Positions 13,701 to 24,879 of a stretch of DNA of 64,000 nucleotides are shown here, one piece after another. The stretch covers positions 27,972,150-28,036,149 of the forward strand of contig CM069612.1 of NCBI GenBank assembly GCA_035771175.1. Reading direction: 5' to 3'. A program made the position numbers and the translations under genes. Source of the DNA: Paratinospora sagittata. Its lineage: Eukaryota; Streptophyta; Magnoliopsida; Ranunculales; Menispermaceae. Each line of letters opens with the position of its first letter. The first letter of the stretch is position 1. Under the pieces are notes generated by a model, which did not search any database, was not told where the DNA came from, and worked only from the letters and a program-made list of their open reading frames with translations.

Positions 13701-14726
13701 TGTTCCATCATGTAATTTCAATTGTACTGTACCTATCCCTTTTATCTCACATATATCATTATTACTCATAAAAACAGATCCACCGACGAATTCATCGAGA
13801 GTAGAAAAATATTCTCTATTTGGACACATATGATAGGTGCAGCCTGAATCCAAAATCCAATCCTCAGATTGACATACCAAAGATGAACAAACCAGTGAAA
13901 TATCTGAATCTGAATCCTTCACTTGTGAAATATTTGAAGTAACTCTGTTCTGATTTTTATTCTGCAATTTCGGACAGTCTTTCTTCCAATGCCCCGTCTC
14001 GTAGCAATATCCACATTCATTCTTTGCAGGAATTCTTCTTTCTGATGATTTCCCTCTCGACTTAGATCGAGATTTTCTATCTTTCTTTCCTTGCTTCTGT
14101 TCAGATCTACCCCTTATTACCAAAGCTGACGAAGTCTCCTTGCTGTCATGTTTATCCTTTTTACCATACATGTGGTTAATCAAAGCAAAAGATACCTCAT
14201 CATAATTAATTGCTTTATTTCCATGCAATAAAGTAGTAGAAAAATGTTCATATTCATCGGGTAATGAATTCAGTAAAAGAACACCCTTATCCTCATCAGA
14301 AATAGTAACATCCAAATTTAATAAATCAGCAAGTAATTGATTAAATTCTTCCAAATGTTCAGTCATGGAATTACCTGGTTTGTAGTCAAACCTGTAGAGC
14401 GTTTTCTTCAAATAAATTCGATTTTCAATGCACTTGGTCATGTACTTATCTTCCAATTTCTGCCAAAGTTTCTTAGCCTCAGTTACTTTCATAACAGAAT
14501 ACTTATGTTCCTTCGCCAAACATAATCTTATGGTACCACAAGCTTGACGATTAATTTTCTTCCAAGTCTTCTCATCCATATCAACAGGTTTTTCTTCCAA
14601 CGCAACGTCTAAATCTTGTTGGGCTAAGACATCAAGAACTTCACATTGCCACATTCCAAAATTATTCTTGCCATTAAATTTCTCAACTTCAAATTTCGCA
14701 TTCGAGACTTTCGAAGAACTTTCCAT
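10774..14726 (-). pseudogene. Copia gag-pol polyprotein, broken
   Basis: One reading frame, from ATG 14726 to the stop at 10774, encodes in order: Gag; a CCHC knuckle (CGYCYETGHWKKDC, ~14010); protease (ILDSGC); GAG-pre-integrase with its HHCC zinc site; integrase core (HTDVWGP, DDYSRR, RSDNGGEY); reverse transcriptase with KARLVAKGYAQ and the active-site YVDD (~11740); and RNase H ending with the ARTKHIDVRFYF block. It is broken by three in-frame TAG codons (at 13035-13037, 12216-12218 and about 11716-11718) and by a one-base deletion near 11925 that shifts the frame. The breaks lie in integrase, between integrase and RT, and in RT, so no intact pol can be made. Gag and protease remain open. 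The open frame's extra upstream codons start with TTG, so I take ATG 14726. Confidence 0.93.
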
Positions 14727-15157
14727 CTTCAATTTTTCAAAGAACTAGATTCACGTTGAGCAAAAACAAACACGCCAAATTTGCTCACGGTCCAATTTGA
14801 AGATCAAGAAACCAATCGATTTTGTGATAAAATAATCACAACTAAAGTGAAAATTTTTGTTTCAAAACTCCACGTTCAGCCACAAAAAATTTGTCTTTTA
14901 TGCAAAAAGGCCAAAAAAAAACTTAAAGAATCAAGTTCTTCTTCACAGTTCACACAAAAAAAAGAAATCACGTTATTTTAATTTTTTTTTTTTTCAATTT
15001 CAACGCCCAAAACAGTAATAACGTTAAAACGAAAAACAAAAGTTAAACATGATCTTTTGTTTCTTACCATGGCGACACAACCCGTCGTCAAGAACGTTCT
15101 TCTTCTTCAAATCGTTCTTCGAATCCAATTTCAGAACCCAAAGCTCTAATACCAATT

Positions 15158-15479
15158 TGTTGTGCGCAGCAGAATCGAATATCAAACCAATCAAATGCAA
15201 AAGTAAATAATGGAAACAAGAACACAAAGATTTACGTGGTTCGGCGAAACTCCGCCTACTCCACGGGAGATGAGAATTACTAATTGGGGAATTCCAAAAG
15301 AAGAGTACAAAATATGCTTCAAAACTCTCATACCCTCAAAATACAGTAATAGGGTATTTATAATAATGAGAGGTTTGGTTCAACTCAAACACTAATAGAA
15401 ATTAGGGTTTGCTTCAAATACTAACTTCATAATAAAATGACATAAACGCCCACGAATAGGACGAGCCAAATAATCAACA
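15158..15479 (-). repeat. 5' LTR of the Copia element
   Basis: 322 bp, same length as the left LTR with no indels. The primer-binding site begins two bases inside it (around 15144-15155 on the minus strand). The short open frame inside each LTR is not a gene. Confidence 0.95.
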
Positions 15480-15484
15480 GTATC

Positions 15485-16483
15485 CTCGTCTCCTTTGGGA
15501 CAAGACTAATCATTTCGAATTCGAAGATTTACAAGGACAAGGGCACCTCTCTCAACAGAAATAGACGATGGCGAACTCAAACTCGTGGTGAAACCCTCAA
15601 TCTCAACAGAAATAGTTCGTTTCCCGAACCAGCAAAACTAACTTCTTGTTGGTTTATGTGGCTTTCATATGTGTACTATACGGTCAACTCAATTCAATTA
15701 AGTTCTTTTTTTTTTATCAACTACATGAATTTACTTTCTCATCTTCTATATGCATACAACAAAAAATTGACATTTTAGTAGGTTAAGAAGGGGGGCTTTG
15801 GAGGGTTAAAGTACTAAGAAAATGAAACCACTCTCCAAAAAAGAGTCCAACTAAATTCATCCGCCTTTTTCTCTTTGTTCACCCACCAGATCAAAAAATT
15901 GAAAAGACAAAAAAGCTCTAAAGTGAAATTACCAAAAATGACATTAATAAACCTTCTTAAACCCTCCTCCTCTCTTTTCACCCACCCACTCTGTATCCTA
16001 AAACCCTTATTCTCCAACTCATTTCAATCTTCAATCTTATCATTTTCTTATATTTTTCGAATCAAAAGTATACATTTCCACCATTTTCACCCTTTTGAAA
16101 TATTTTTTTTGCAAAACACATACCCAAAATCGAAAAGAAAAATGGGCGAAAATGAGTTTCGACCCAGAAAAATCACTTTCAGATTGGGTGTGTTCAACCA
16201 TGTGTAGGCGGATAAAATGAAGTTTGTCCGACCCTAACAAGTCGGACGTATCTCCTCTATTCAGCCCATCAAGGTCGAACAAAAAAATAAAAAAAAAATC
16301 AAAAATCAAAAAATGCATTGTCCAACCTATCGTGGTTAGACATAAAGGGAATTGTCCGACCCACTGGGTCAAACGTCTCCAAATCCGGTGTGTAGAAATG
16401 GGTTGCCAAAACTCATTTTCGCAGCCTCATTCCACCATTTTTACCCATTTTTTTGCAAAGAAATATGCAAATCCAACATCAAC
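15485..16483. other. Degraded repeat-rich intergenic DNA
   Basis: No gene supported. The stretch 15790-15900 (GGAGGGTTAAAG, then GAGTCCAACTAAATTCATCCG) is an imperfect inverted copy of 16760-16860, suggesting the remains of an element with long inverted repeats. Around 16140-16400 are imperfect internal repeats with GTCCGACC. Short open frames here are not conserved-looking. Confidence 0.4.
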
Positions 16484-17100
16484 ACATTGAAATTTACTTA
16501 GAACATATAAAAATCATGTTTAACTTACCGATTTGGGATCTAAGATTTGACTTAAACCAAATTTTTTTGCAAGATTTTGTTAGGTTGTTGCTCACAAACC
16601 TTTTTAATGTTGTTTTAACATTTTGAATGATTGAAAAACTTAAAAAAAATAATGAATCAATAGAGAAGAAAAGAGAACAAACGAGAGAGGATGGGAGTGT
16701 TGAGGTTTGGGGAGGATGAAAATTAGATGGGCAAAATAGAAATTTGGGTGGGTGAAGAGACAGAGATTGTTTGGCTTTAAAATTTTAGGTGGGTGAAAAA
16801 AGTAAGTGGATGAAAAAAGAGGAAAGGACGGGTGAATTTAGTTAGACCCTCCAAAAAAAACTCTAAAAACAAAAAGAAAAATATATATTTGAGGATAGAA
16901 GAAAGCCCATAAGATGGATGAATTTTGACGTTTTGCAGAACGACAACAACCCTTAATAAAAACTTGAAGAAAAAAAAGAAACAATGGCCTAAAGTCGAAC
17001 TTACCCAAACAAAAATATCCAAAGATGTTTGGGGTTTGGCCTAAACTTTCCCCTGCCCAATTCAACCCTTATACACTCCTAAACTTGCTCAGAAAGCATA
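16484..17100. repeat. Dispersed repeat, copy 2 (pair with 8665-9318)
   Basis: Same orientation as copy 1 and ends at the same shared GAAAGCATAT. Short open frames in both copies are not coding. See copy 1. Confidence 0.7.
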
Positions 17101-18381
17101 TAACCTTCTCAATAATCAGTGGATCAAATTACCTGTCCTTTAGTAAAGACAAGAAAGGGAAAAAGTAGGGTTTTGATCTTGGGATATAATGCTAAATTGA
17201 TTTTCAAAGTCTAATACTAAAAATTTGTTCAAACTCTCTTTTCTCTTAAAAAATAAAAAATATAATAAAAATTTGGTATATTACATATTTACATTTAGTA
17301 ATATTGTCAATAAGGCATTGGTTTGATAGTTTAAGCTTCGAGCAGCTAGTCTATTATACAAGGTAGGAGGTCCAGACTTCAAATGAACAAATACTAAATT
17401 TTTTTGAATTATCTCATTGGCGTAGAGCAGTTGTGTGAACTGATTGTAAGCCAATTTTGAAGAGTCGTTAGATAGAGCCTTATTGGTATGAATATATTAA
17501 TAGGGTCTTGTATAGCTCATATTTTTTTTTATGGGTGAGATAAATATATGGTTATACTTGTTTCTTTTAAAAATAAAAAAAATAAAAAAGTTTAGTAATA
17601 TTGATTTATACTCTTTGCCAAAAATGCCCAAGCCTCATTCTTCAAATTTGGTGAAAACGGCACGTGAAAAGGTTCTTTTGTCTTTATGTGCACGTGTCGC
17701 TAAAATGTCACGAGGCAATCATTTAAGTGTCAGCGAATCCCTCGATCGCTCCAACCGTTCAAAAAGCTTCCGCGTTACCCTAACGCCGTTTTCTCAGAGC
17801 CTCCTCGTTTCCTGCTTTCCAGTACCGAAAATGCCACGCGTAACAGATCGCATGAGTTCTCTGAAACCCCCTCGTTATTCCTCAATATTAACAACAATGC
17901 CCTTTACCATTTGTTGATTCTACCGGTTCAAGTGGCCTTCCTGTAAATCTATCCAAAACCTTGTGTAATTTAGCAACCCACATTAATTGTCTAAATCCTC
18001 TCCTAACGCCCGTGATAAGTAGTTTTTTTTTTTTTTTTTTGGTATTGCTTACATATTCTAGCCTACGCTTTTAAAACTCACTTTATTGTTAATTACATTT
18101 ATTATTTATTAAATCATTCCAATCATAACAGCCACTTTAGCTCATGTTAATTAATAAAAAATAGTAAAGTTACATTTAAAGTTTACTGCGGATGTCAATA
18201 TAGCATCACTGTAATTTAATTTCTCTCACTAAATCACTACAATCATTTTTTTTTAAAATACTTTTCATCAATATATGTCTTAATTCTTTAAATTTTAAAT
18301 TTTAAATTTTAAATACTCATTTATTTACCCTAAATAATAAATAATAAGGCGTTTCGCCATCGAAACGCCTATATCGGAGGC
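17101..18381. other. Intergenic/promoter region of the bHLH gene
   Basis: Two palindromic G-boxes, CACGTG, lie at 17661-17666 and 17691-17696, exactly 30 bases apart, about 0.9 kb upstream of the bHLH start. The less AT-rich segment 17600-17950 holds an open frame that I judge to be chance. The remainder is AT-rich with a T run at 18020. Confidence 0.45.
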
Positions 18382-18388
18382 TATAAAA
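18382..18388 (+). promoter_or_regulatory. TATA box of the bHLH gene
   Basis: TATAAAA, 172 bases before the ATG at 18560. It implies a leader of about 140-150 bases, which contains pyrimidine-rich sequence. Confidence 0.5.
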
Positions 18389-18559
18389 TCGCCGCCGCCT
18401 TTGGTCATTTCATTTTGCATGTTGTCGAGGTTCTTGAAGCTCTCTGTCTATAGCTTCTAAGCTTATCAAGTGTTTCTTAGGGTTTATAGTGTCTGAAACA
18501 GAAGCTTGAATCTGTTTTGTTCTTCAGCTTGAGCTTTCTCGTTCAGATAAAACTCTACA

Positions 18560-19663
18560 ATGGAGGGAGATTTTCAAACGACATTCGTATATGAAGGCTC
18601 GTCTGGTCTTAATTTGGTGCCTTCGTTTCTAGATCAGAACACTGCAAATCTCGAGAAAATGCAGTTTCATTACGGTATGGATTACATTAGTACTACTAAT
18701 TATGGAACTTCTTCTTTACCTGGATTTCCTGCTGTTGCTTCTTTGAATCCGGCAGTTTTCAGCTACTTCAGTGACGACTTGATGGATTTTCATCGAAAAG
18801 GGTTGAACAGAACTCAGTATACGCTTACAGAGAAGCTTCAAGTTCCGAAAACTGAACCGTTTGAAGCAGATTATGCATCTGGTACTTGTACTGAGCCATG
18901 CAACTTCGAATCCGATAATCAGAATGATCGGAACTTGAAGCTATGCCGGCCTGTTTTTTCTCGTTTACCTGAGCTTCGTTCTGTCGAGAATGTTCCTCAA
19001 CAGGAAGGAGAAAAAGAAAAAGAAGAAGAAGAAGAAGAAGCTCGTGTTGAAACTGATAAGAAAGTAGTGTCTTCAACTCTGAAGCGTCTACGATCATACT
19101 CATCCTCGATTGATTCAGGCACGCTCGAGGCTATCTTTCAAAAGACTCCGATATTGATGAATCCGCGTTCTTCTTTCTTTACAAACGAATCATCAAATCC
19201 ACAAACTCCATCTGTAATACCTCAAAGCGTGTTGGCTCGCCAGAGGCGGAAGAAGATAAGCGATCGGACTCGGAACCTGCAAAATCTGATGCCGTGGAAG
19301 AAGAAGATGGACATGGCGACAATGCTGGAAGAGGCGTACCAGTACATCAACTACCTGAAGGCGCAAGTTAGCGCGCTTCAATCGATGCCATGTGAGTCGA
19401 GCTTGTTCATTACCACTTCACAGTTGCCAGTTATGAAGAACCTCATCGGCGGGGGATTTCGTCGGTTGGAGCAGCTGAACCGACAAGAGCTGCTTCAGTT
19501 GCTGGTGAAATCTCCGGTTGCGCAGACGATATTGTACTCTCAAGAGTGCTGCGTTTACTCGTTGGAGCAGGTGGTTTCGCTGAAGAAGATTCTCGAGAAA
19601 AACAAGCTTCTGCAACAGGTCTCCTCTCTCGATTCTTCTTCTTCTTCTTCCAGACTGACTTGA
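18560..19663 (+). CDS. bHLH transcription factor, bHLH117-like
   Basis: Intronless gene for a 367-residue nuclear factor. Residues 1-150 are low in recognisable structure, with a Glu-rich run at about 151-161. The bHLH lies at about 220-276: basic part around SVLARQRRKKISDR, then NLMPWKKKMDMATMLEEAYQ and a second helix ending in YLKAQVSALQ. Compared with the canonical H5-E9-R13 set, this protein has Q5-A9-R13. It therefore lacks the glutamate that contacts CA in the E-box, as in atypical plant groups such as HEC/IND. It is expected to dimerise, but its DNA choice is uncertain. The MPW...KMDMATMLEEAY block is what recalls Arabidopsis bHLH117. The C-terminus ends in a serine run. The role is unknown. 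Confidence 0.85.
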   Translation: MEGDFQTTFVYEGSSGLNLVPSFLDQNTANLEKMQFHYGMDYISTTNYGTSSLPGFPAVASLNPAVFSYFSDDLMDFHRKGLNRTQYTLTEKLQVPKTEPFEADYASGTCTEPCNFESDNQNDRNLKLCRPVFSRLPELRSVENVPQQEGEKEKEEEEEEARVETDKKVVSSTLKRLRSYSSSIDSGTLEAIFQKTPILMNPRSSFFTNESSNPQTPSVIPQSVLARQRRKKISDRTRNLQNLMPWKKKMDMATMLEEAYQYINYLKAQVSALQSMPCESSLFITTSQLPVMKNLIGGGFRRLEQLNRQELLQLLVKSPVAQTILYSQECCVYSLEQVVSLKKILEKNKLLQQVSSLDSSSSSSRLT

Positions 19664-20606
19664 AGTGATTCTTAACTAATTAAAGGTTATTTCCATGGCC
19701 ATACGATCATCTCTTTTACTTGTTTACAACTGTTCAATTAGTTTTTGCTCCAATTAATAGCTCGGAAAGTGGAATTACATAGAAACAGAGTTACATAGTG
19801 TTACAGAGTGTACAGTGTTTTTAGTTTGAATTTGATGAAACAGAGTATATAGAAATTTGATTTTCTTTGTGCGTTTTGTTTCGATCTTGAAAAGATGAAG
19901 GTTCATCCAAATCATTGTTTACAAGTGAATCGGAATCCGATCCTTATCTACTTACTGTAACGCTTTAATCATGTTTTGCTGCTCATGATAGAGCATTAAA
20001 CAGTATTTAAGAGGCGCACGCTTTGGAATTACTGCTGTAACTGCTAATTTAATCGTATATGGCGGCTTCTCCCTCAGTAATTTATTGTAGGGTTTCAAAA
20101 ACGTGCTTATAACATTCTAATTGTCGCTCAAATTTTTATGCTATCGGACCAAGGTACAAAATCTTTAGCCCGGCCCATGTGTTGCTTCTTCACAATGATA
20201 TACACATTTGGGAATGTTTTTCACTATGTTATGCTTTGATAAACCATACTTTTTTTTTCATGAAGTTCTTAAAGAATCAATCAAATTATTTACTCGATTC
20301 CACATATTCCTAAGGACGCTGGCACATCAACGGACGTGAGTTCTATAATATTATAGCGCATTGCTCCAGTTTTCAAGCACATCTAATACATAAGAGAAGC
20401 AGAACAAGCAAATCATATGTAACCCAATATTTCAAGTTATACTAATTGATGTGGACACTTGGAAAATGGAATCCCTGAATTCCACTAGCATTCAAAGAGA
20501 ATCCGCATCACGAGTACATGTATATATCCGACCCAAAAAAAAGAAAAGAAAAGGCTTTATATCGTATTCTGTAACTCTATAACTGTCAAATATTCTGTTA
20601 CTCCTC
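19664..20606. other. Convergent intergenic region between bHLH and GRAS genes
   Basis: Holds the 3' untranslated regions of the two convergent genes. I see no further gene or repeat. Confidence 0.6.
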
Positions 20607-22337
20607 TCAATGCCAGGCAGAAGCTGAAATCAAGGACCTGTTCTTCCACCCCAACAGCATTGCCCCATCCTTCTCTATCATAAGGAAATTCTCAGAGTAA
20701 TACCTCATAAGCCTCCTTATGACAGCATTTATATAGGGGCTCAAAGGGTAAGGCCGGAATCCTGCCATTGTCAACCTCGACTTCCACTTCCCGAGCAATT
20801 CATGCCGCTCAACCCTCTCTTTCTCCTCGCACGCAATTATGTTCACAATGTCTCTTGCTAGGCAAAGCTGCTCCACATTTATCCTCTCCTTGCTATCCCT
20901 ACGCAATACCACATCAATCGACTCGAACACAGCCGAATAGAAGTTCAAGGTCTCCATGAACCTCGTGAAAAATGCAGTCGTGTTTGTATTCGACTCTTGC
21001 TCGACGAGAGTAGTAACCTTAGGTGATAATGACCGAACCATTCTAAGCAAGCCATCCCTTGGATTGTTCACATCAACACTCTCATCGGGTGTATGGTGAA
21101 GCAGCATAGCAAAATTCACCGCCAAAGCCTCCCCGGGCCTAACGTCTAGCATCTCCCTTGTGACCTCAGGAGCAAAAACAGGCACTCCATGGAATTCAAT
21201 GGGGATGTTGAATTTATGAGACATTGCTGCAAAATTCTTCCGAACCAGCTCCAAACCGTTACGACGGGAATGCCTAGAAACTGGATCATCGATTCCAGTG
21301 ATTCGAACATGGGGAGGCCCGCCTGGCCTTGCCGCCAATGCTTGAATCAGAGTCGCCCACTGTGTTCCTTGCGCAATTTGAAAGTCAATTATATGGACTC
21401 TGTCCTCATCTTTAAATGCTTCAGCGATTGCTCCATTGGCGGCCATGTAACCGAACTTGAAGTATGGGCAGATATCATAAAGAGTGTGCATATAAGATAG
21501 CAAGTCCTTGCTCTCCGGGTCTCTAGACCTTGGTGCGCGATATAGGTTCGGACCTGATGCCTCCTTCCTTGCAACTAGACCTTCCACAATGTATGCGCCA
21601 AGACGCTGGATTGGTTCTCCGGTAATGGAAACCGCCTTCCGAGCCTTTTGAATAAGATTATTAAAATCAATATCCCGGTCTTCTGAGAGAGCTCTTGCAC
21701 ATTCAATCAGTAGCTTGCTGAGATGATTCTGCGAAATTTCCTTCGAAGGTGCCGGCATCATCACTTGATGCCCTTTTTCCGAGTAAGTACCATGATTCAA
21801 CTTCCTATACTTTTCATTAGACCCTTTCAGAGGTTTAATCAAATGCAAACCTAGTTTGTTTATCTGGGTGAAGGCTCTTGATCTTGGACTAAAGATCTCT
21901 GAATTTTTGTTCCAGCCTAAAGCAACATTTGCAGTGAAAATCTCATTTTTTTTACCAGTTTCATGGCCAAGTACACCCTTGACACAATTAACATCCTTTA
22001 ATGGCTGACTTCCACTATTATACAACTTTGCAGATTCTAACAACTGGGTTGAAGAGGGTTCCATCTGCTGATGGAAAGAACTGGTGATATCCAAAGGTGA
22101 ATTAGCTGAAGGGCTTATACCTGAGAGATTCTCTGTTGAGCTATACTGCTCCCAGCTGCTGCTACCTAGTGTTGTGCTAATATTGTCAGAATCGAAGTGA
22201 GTGGAAAGGGGCGAGGTCGGGGAAGTTCCCGTGTCGAATTTCATGGTGCTGGTCATCCACTCAGAGATTGCCTGAGGGTATTCATAAGAAAATTCTCTGT
22301 TTTTCACACCATACTTGAAAATCAGATGTGAATCCAT
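20607..22337 (-). CDS. GRAS transcription regulator, PAT1 clade (scarecrow-like)
   Basis: A single coding exon of 576 residues. The N-terminal ~200 residues are variable and serine-rich. The GRAS domain follows in the usual order: first leucine-rich region from LLIECARALSED (~209); VHIID motif VHIIDFQ at 314-320; second leucine-rich region; PFYRE block around PGEALAVNFAMLLHH; RVER (ERVERHELLGKW); and the SAW end, closing with SASAWH at the C-terminus. The run of family residues (TLVEQESNTNT, ERINVEQ, RDIVNIIACE) fits the PAT1 subfamily, whose Arabidopsis members act in phytochrome, defence or gibberellin-related signalling. I cannot separate PAT1, SCL5, SCL13 and SCL21-like by eye. All domain residues look intact. 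Confidence 0.92.
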   Translation of the reverse strand: MDSHLIFKYGVKNREFSYEYPQAISEWMTSTMKFDTGTSPTSPLSTHFDSDNISTTLGSSSWEQYSSTENLSGISPSANSPLDITSSFHQQMEPSSTQLLESAKLYNSGSQPLKDVNCVKGVLGHETGKKNEIFTANVALGWNKNSEIFSPRSRAFTQINKLGLHLIKPLKGSNEKYRKLNHGTYSEKGHQVMMPAPSKEISQNHLSKLLIECARALSEDRDIDFNNLIQKARKAVSITGEPIQRLGAYIVEGLVARKEASGPNLYRAPRSRDPESKDLLSYMHTLYDICPYFKFGYMAANGAIAEAFKDEDRVHIIDFQIAQGTQWATLIQALAARPGGPPHVRITGIDDPVSRHSRRNGLELVRKNFAAMSHKFNIPIEFHGVPVFAPEVTREMLDVRPGEALAVNFAMLLHHTPDESVDVNNPRDGLLRMVRSLSPKVTTLVEQESNTNTTAFFTRFMETLNFYSAVFESIDVVLRRDSKERINVEQLCLARDIVNIIACEEKERVERHELLGKWKSRLTMAGFRPYPLSPYINAVIRRLMRYYSENFLMIEKDGAMLLGWKNRSLISASAWH

Positions 22338-23800
22338 GTTAACTTATCCAAACTGCATATCAGTAGCTCCAAGTCAAAATCCTTGGTTATAATAATTCAC
22401 AAGTGGGCCTCTAAGAGCCCTTTGTCGTTGGTGAAGAACTTTCAAAACCTTGACCATCTTTTGCAGGGTGGCTCTTCCCTTCAAATTGAAAGTTCAACCT
22501 GCAAGAAGATAACACGTGTTGAATGATAAATTCCCACATAGTCATGGTACAGACTAAGGAAATTTCACTTCTCAAAGATTTGATTACTAAGAGAGTAGAG
22601 AGGCAAAAATAATAATAAGAAGAAGAAGAAGAAGAAATAAGTTGAGGAAGAGCAAATGTATGGAATAAACTGAAAAAAACAGTAGCAATTCTATTGAAGC
22701 TGATTAAACCCTTTCTCATAGCATTCAAATTTATGCAGGGAAAAAATTGCAGAAAATTTCTTAACTATCATCATCAATATTCTACATACATGATTTTACC
22801 ATTTTCAGACAGCAGAACAAGCGAAAAAAAAAAGGGTTTGCAACGACTACTACTTCCTGGGTGCTCTGCTTTAGGGTGTCACTGAAGCCACCGCAGGAAT
22901 CTGCTTTACAGTAGCAAGCTAGGAATTTGGTTCATAATCACTAAAGTTTAGTATCAGGTTCCAGAACATATCATTATCTTGATTTAATTGAATTACATCA
23001 GAGAAGTAAAAAAAAAAATATGCAGAACCTTCCCAAAAATCTAAATAGAATTAGGTCACAGCTCTTCTTACTTTACTTTATTTTTTTTTATTTTTTTTTA
23101 TAGTAACTCAAGAAATTTCCATTTTTCCTTCTCTTCACAGTTCTCAACCAGAGAACACTGCCATACCAAATCTCTTCTTCACACAAACACCCCTAAAATC
23201 TAACTCTCAGATTTTAATCCCAAGTACCCTTTTCTTATATCTTTTAGCAGAACCACAGAACCCCACCAAAAGTCACTCTCCTACTTCCGGGCCACCAAAT
23301 CTCCTAAAACTTCTGTTAAAAGGATTACTAAAAAACAATTAATAATAAAAACAGAACTTATAAAAAGATTAAAAATAAAATAAAAATCAAACATCAACAA
23401 AATTGCCTCGAACAGAACAAATTTCCTACCCAAACCGACCCCGAAAACATTTTATATTATTTGCTGCGAAAAACACAAGAATTTCGAAATTCAATTAATC
23501 AAACCAAAATGCACCAAATAGAAGGAATACAAAGAGATTAAAAATAAAAATAAATAAAAATTCTCTCAAAATTTACCTGAATTCTTCATACTCAGGAGAC
23601 TAGCTAATCAGTGATGTAATTCCCAGGAAGAATTCATAGCAAAGAGCGGAAGAAGTAAATATAACAAGGCCCGGATTTATGGAGCAAAAGACGAAGAGAG
23701 GCTTGAAAAGGAGAGCTAATAAGTAATAAGAGAGACAAAAACAGAGCGATTTAGAAGAACTTAGATTCGTACGGAGAGTTAACGGAAAACATGGAATCCT
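22338..23800 (-). promoter_or_regulatory. 5' UTR with probable intron, GRAS gene
   Basis: On the minus strand a donor CAG|GTAAAT at about 23576 and an acceptor TTGCAG ending at 22499 could remove a ~1.08-kb leader intron. That would leave a first non-coding exon at about 23577-23800 and a second running to the ATG at 22337. Leader introns are common in this gene family. A GAA-type microsatellite sits at 22617-22637 inside the intron. Not supported by transcripts here. Confidence 0.4.
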
Positions 23801-23809
23801 CTCCTCCAC

Positions 23810-24575
23810 GTCAATGACGTCAACTTAAACAACGGCGGCATCAGTACTTTTCTATCCATTGCTACCGGCCACAAAACCGTTATCCAACCCCACATTTTTT
23901 GTTCCATCACTACTAATAAGGCCTACGCTAAAGGAAAATATTAATGTATGGACAAAAAATTATAACTATAATATAATTATATATTTATGTTTATTGAATA
24001 TATATAATTTATATATTTCAAAATATGTGATAAATAATTTAATAAATATTAATGAGTAATTATAACTTTATACAAATAGATAAATATTTTTTTTTTAAAT
24101 ATATTATTAATAACTCTTTTATTTTTAAAATATCCTTTGGTGCATATAATTTTAGGATTTACTCTAATTAAATAAATAAATGGGTAGTGACTAACTCGAA
24201 GTACATCTTGTCTTTTAAATTTAATTTTTATTTAAAAAAGTCTTTTTAAAATGTGATTTTAAAAGTCGTCTTTTCATAAATTGATTCTTATAGTTATTTT
24301 TTAAGAAAACAGCTCTTAGAGCTACATTCTAATAAAATATTACTACCTGCAGATAGTAAAGTTTCTGAAACTATTCCTCCTTTGTTAATACATACAAAAT
24401 ATAACTTAATCTGCTGCAACAGTACTTTTAATAGGAGTCAATATTAAAAAAATTTCTCTAAACAAAAAATTGAATTTCAAAACTGTACATCTTACGGGTT
24501 GTATCTCAAAATAAAAGAGCCATTAACGCCAAATTTTCAAAAAATATTACTAGAAAGATAAACTTTGTGATTTTT
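23810..24575. other. AT-rich intergenic DNA
   Basis: No gene or defined repeat seen. Confidence 0.5.
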
Positions 24576-24579
24576 CTCT

Positions 24580-24872
24580 TGATGACGTGTCTTACTGGGT
24601 AAAATGGAGCAGAGTGGTGTACAGAAAGGAATGCAGTACAGGGGATCCTCTGAGGATGACAATGCGTTGTAAGTGACAGGTTGGGTGTGGTTGCTGACAA
24701 CCACGTGACAAAAACGTGACATAGGTGGGGTTTGGTGGGACCCAGATCAGGTTAATTTAAAAAAAATTAAAAAAATTAAAAAATAAAGAGTGGTGGGCCC
24801 AAGTGAAGAGTGGCGCCACGACACGCGTGACAGAAAAGATGGAGAGTGACACGTAGAAAGCACTAATTATAT
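24580..24872. promoter_or_regulatory. Cluster of ACGT-core boxes, possible stress promoter
   Basis: Within about 280 bases: TGACGTGT (24583), CCACGTGACA (24701), AACGTGAC (24713), ACACGCGTG (24821) and GACACGT (24848), followed by TATATAA at about 24868. These resemble ABRE/G-box and coupling elements. No recognisable gene follows on either strand; the only nearby start (24955, +) makes a very short hydrophobic peptide. It could drive a non-coding or unannotated transcript. Confidence 0.3.
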
Positions 24873-24879
24873 AATTTTT

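Larger units (their letters stand above)
10381..15479 (-). mobile_element. Full-length Ty1/copia LTR retrotransposon, inactivated
   Basis: A 5,099-bp element with two 322-bp LTRs (TG...CA ends) and exact 5-bp target duplications GTATC at 10376-10380 and 15480-15484. It reads on the minus strand. Next to the right (5') LTR is a primer-binding site, TGGTATTAGAGC, one base off the usual initiator-Met tRNA complement. Next to the left (3') LTR is the polypurine tract AAGGTGGAGATT. The gene order gag-protease-integrase-RT-RNase H defines Copia. The LTRs differ by about eight substitutions, all transitions (about 97.5% identical), so the insertion is fairly recent. Coding damage is described under the gag-pol entry. 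Confidence 0.96.

Noticed and set aside
17531..17917. 128-codon open frame upstream of the bHLH gene
   Set aside because: No family similarity, begins in poly-A/T sequence, and its middle overlaps promoter-like G-boxes; probably chance in a less AT-rich segment.
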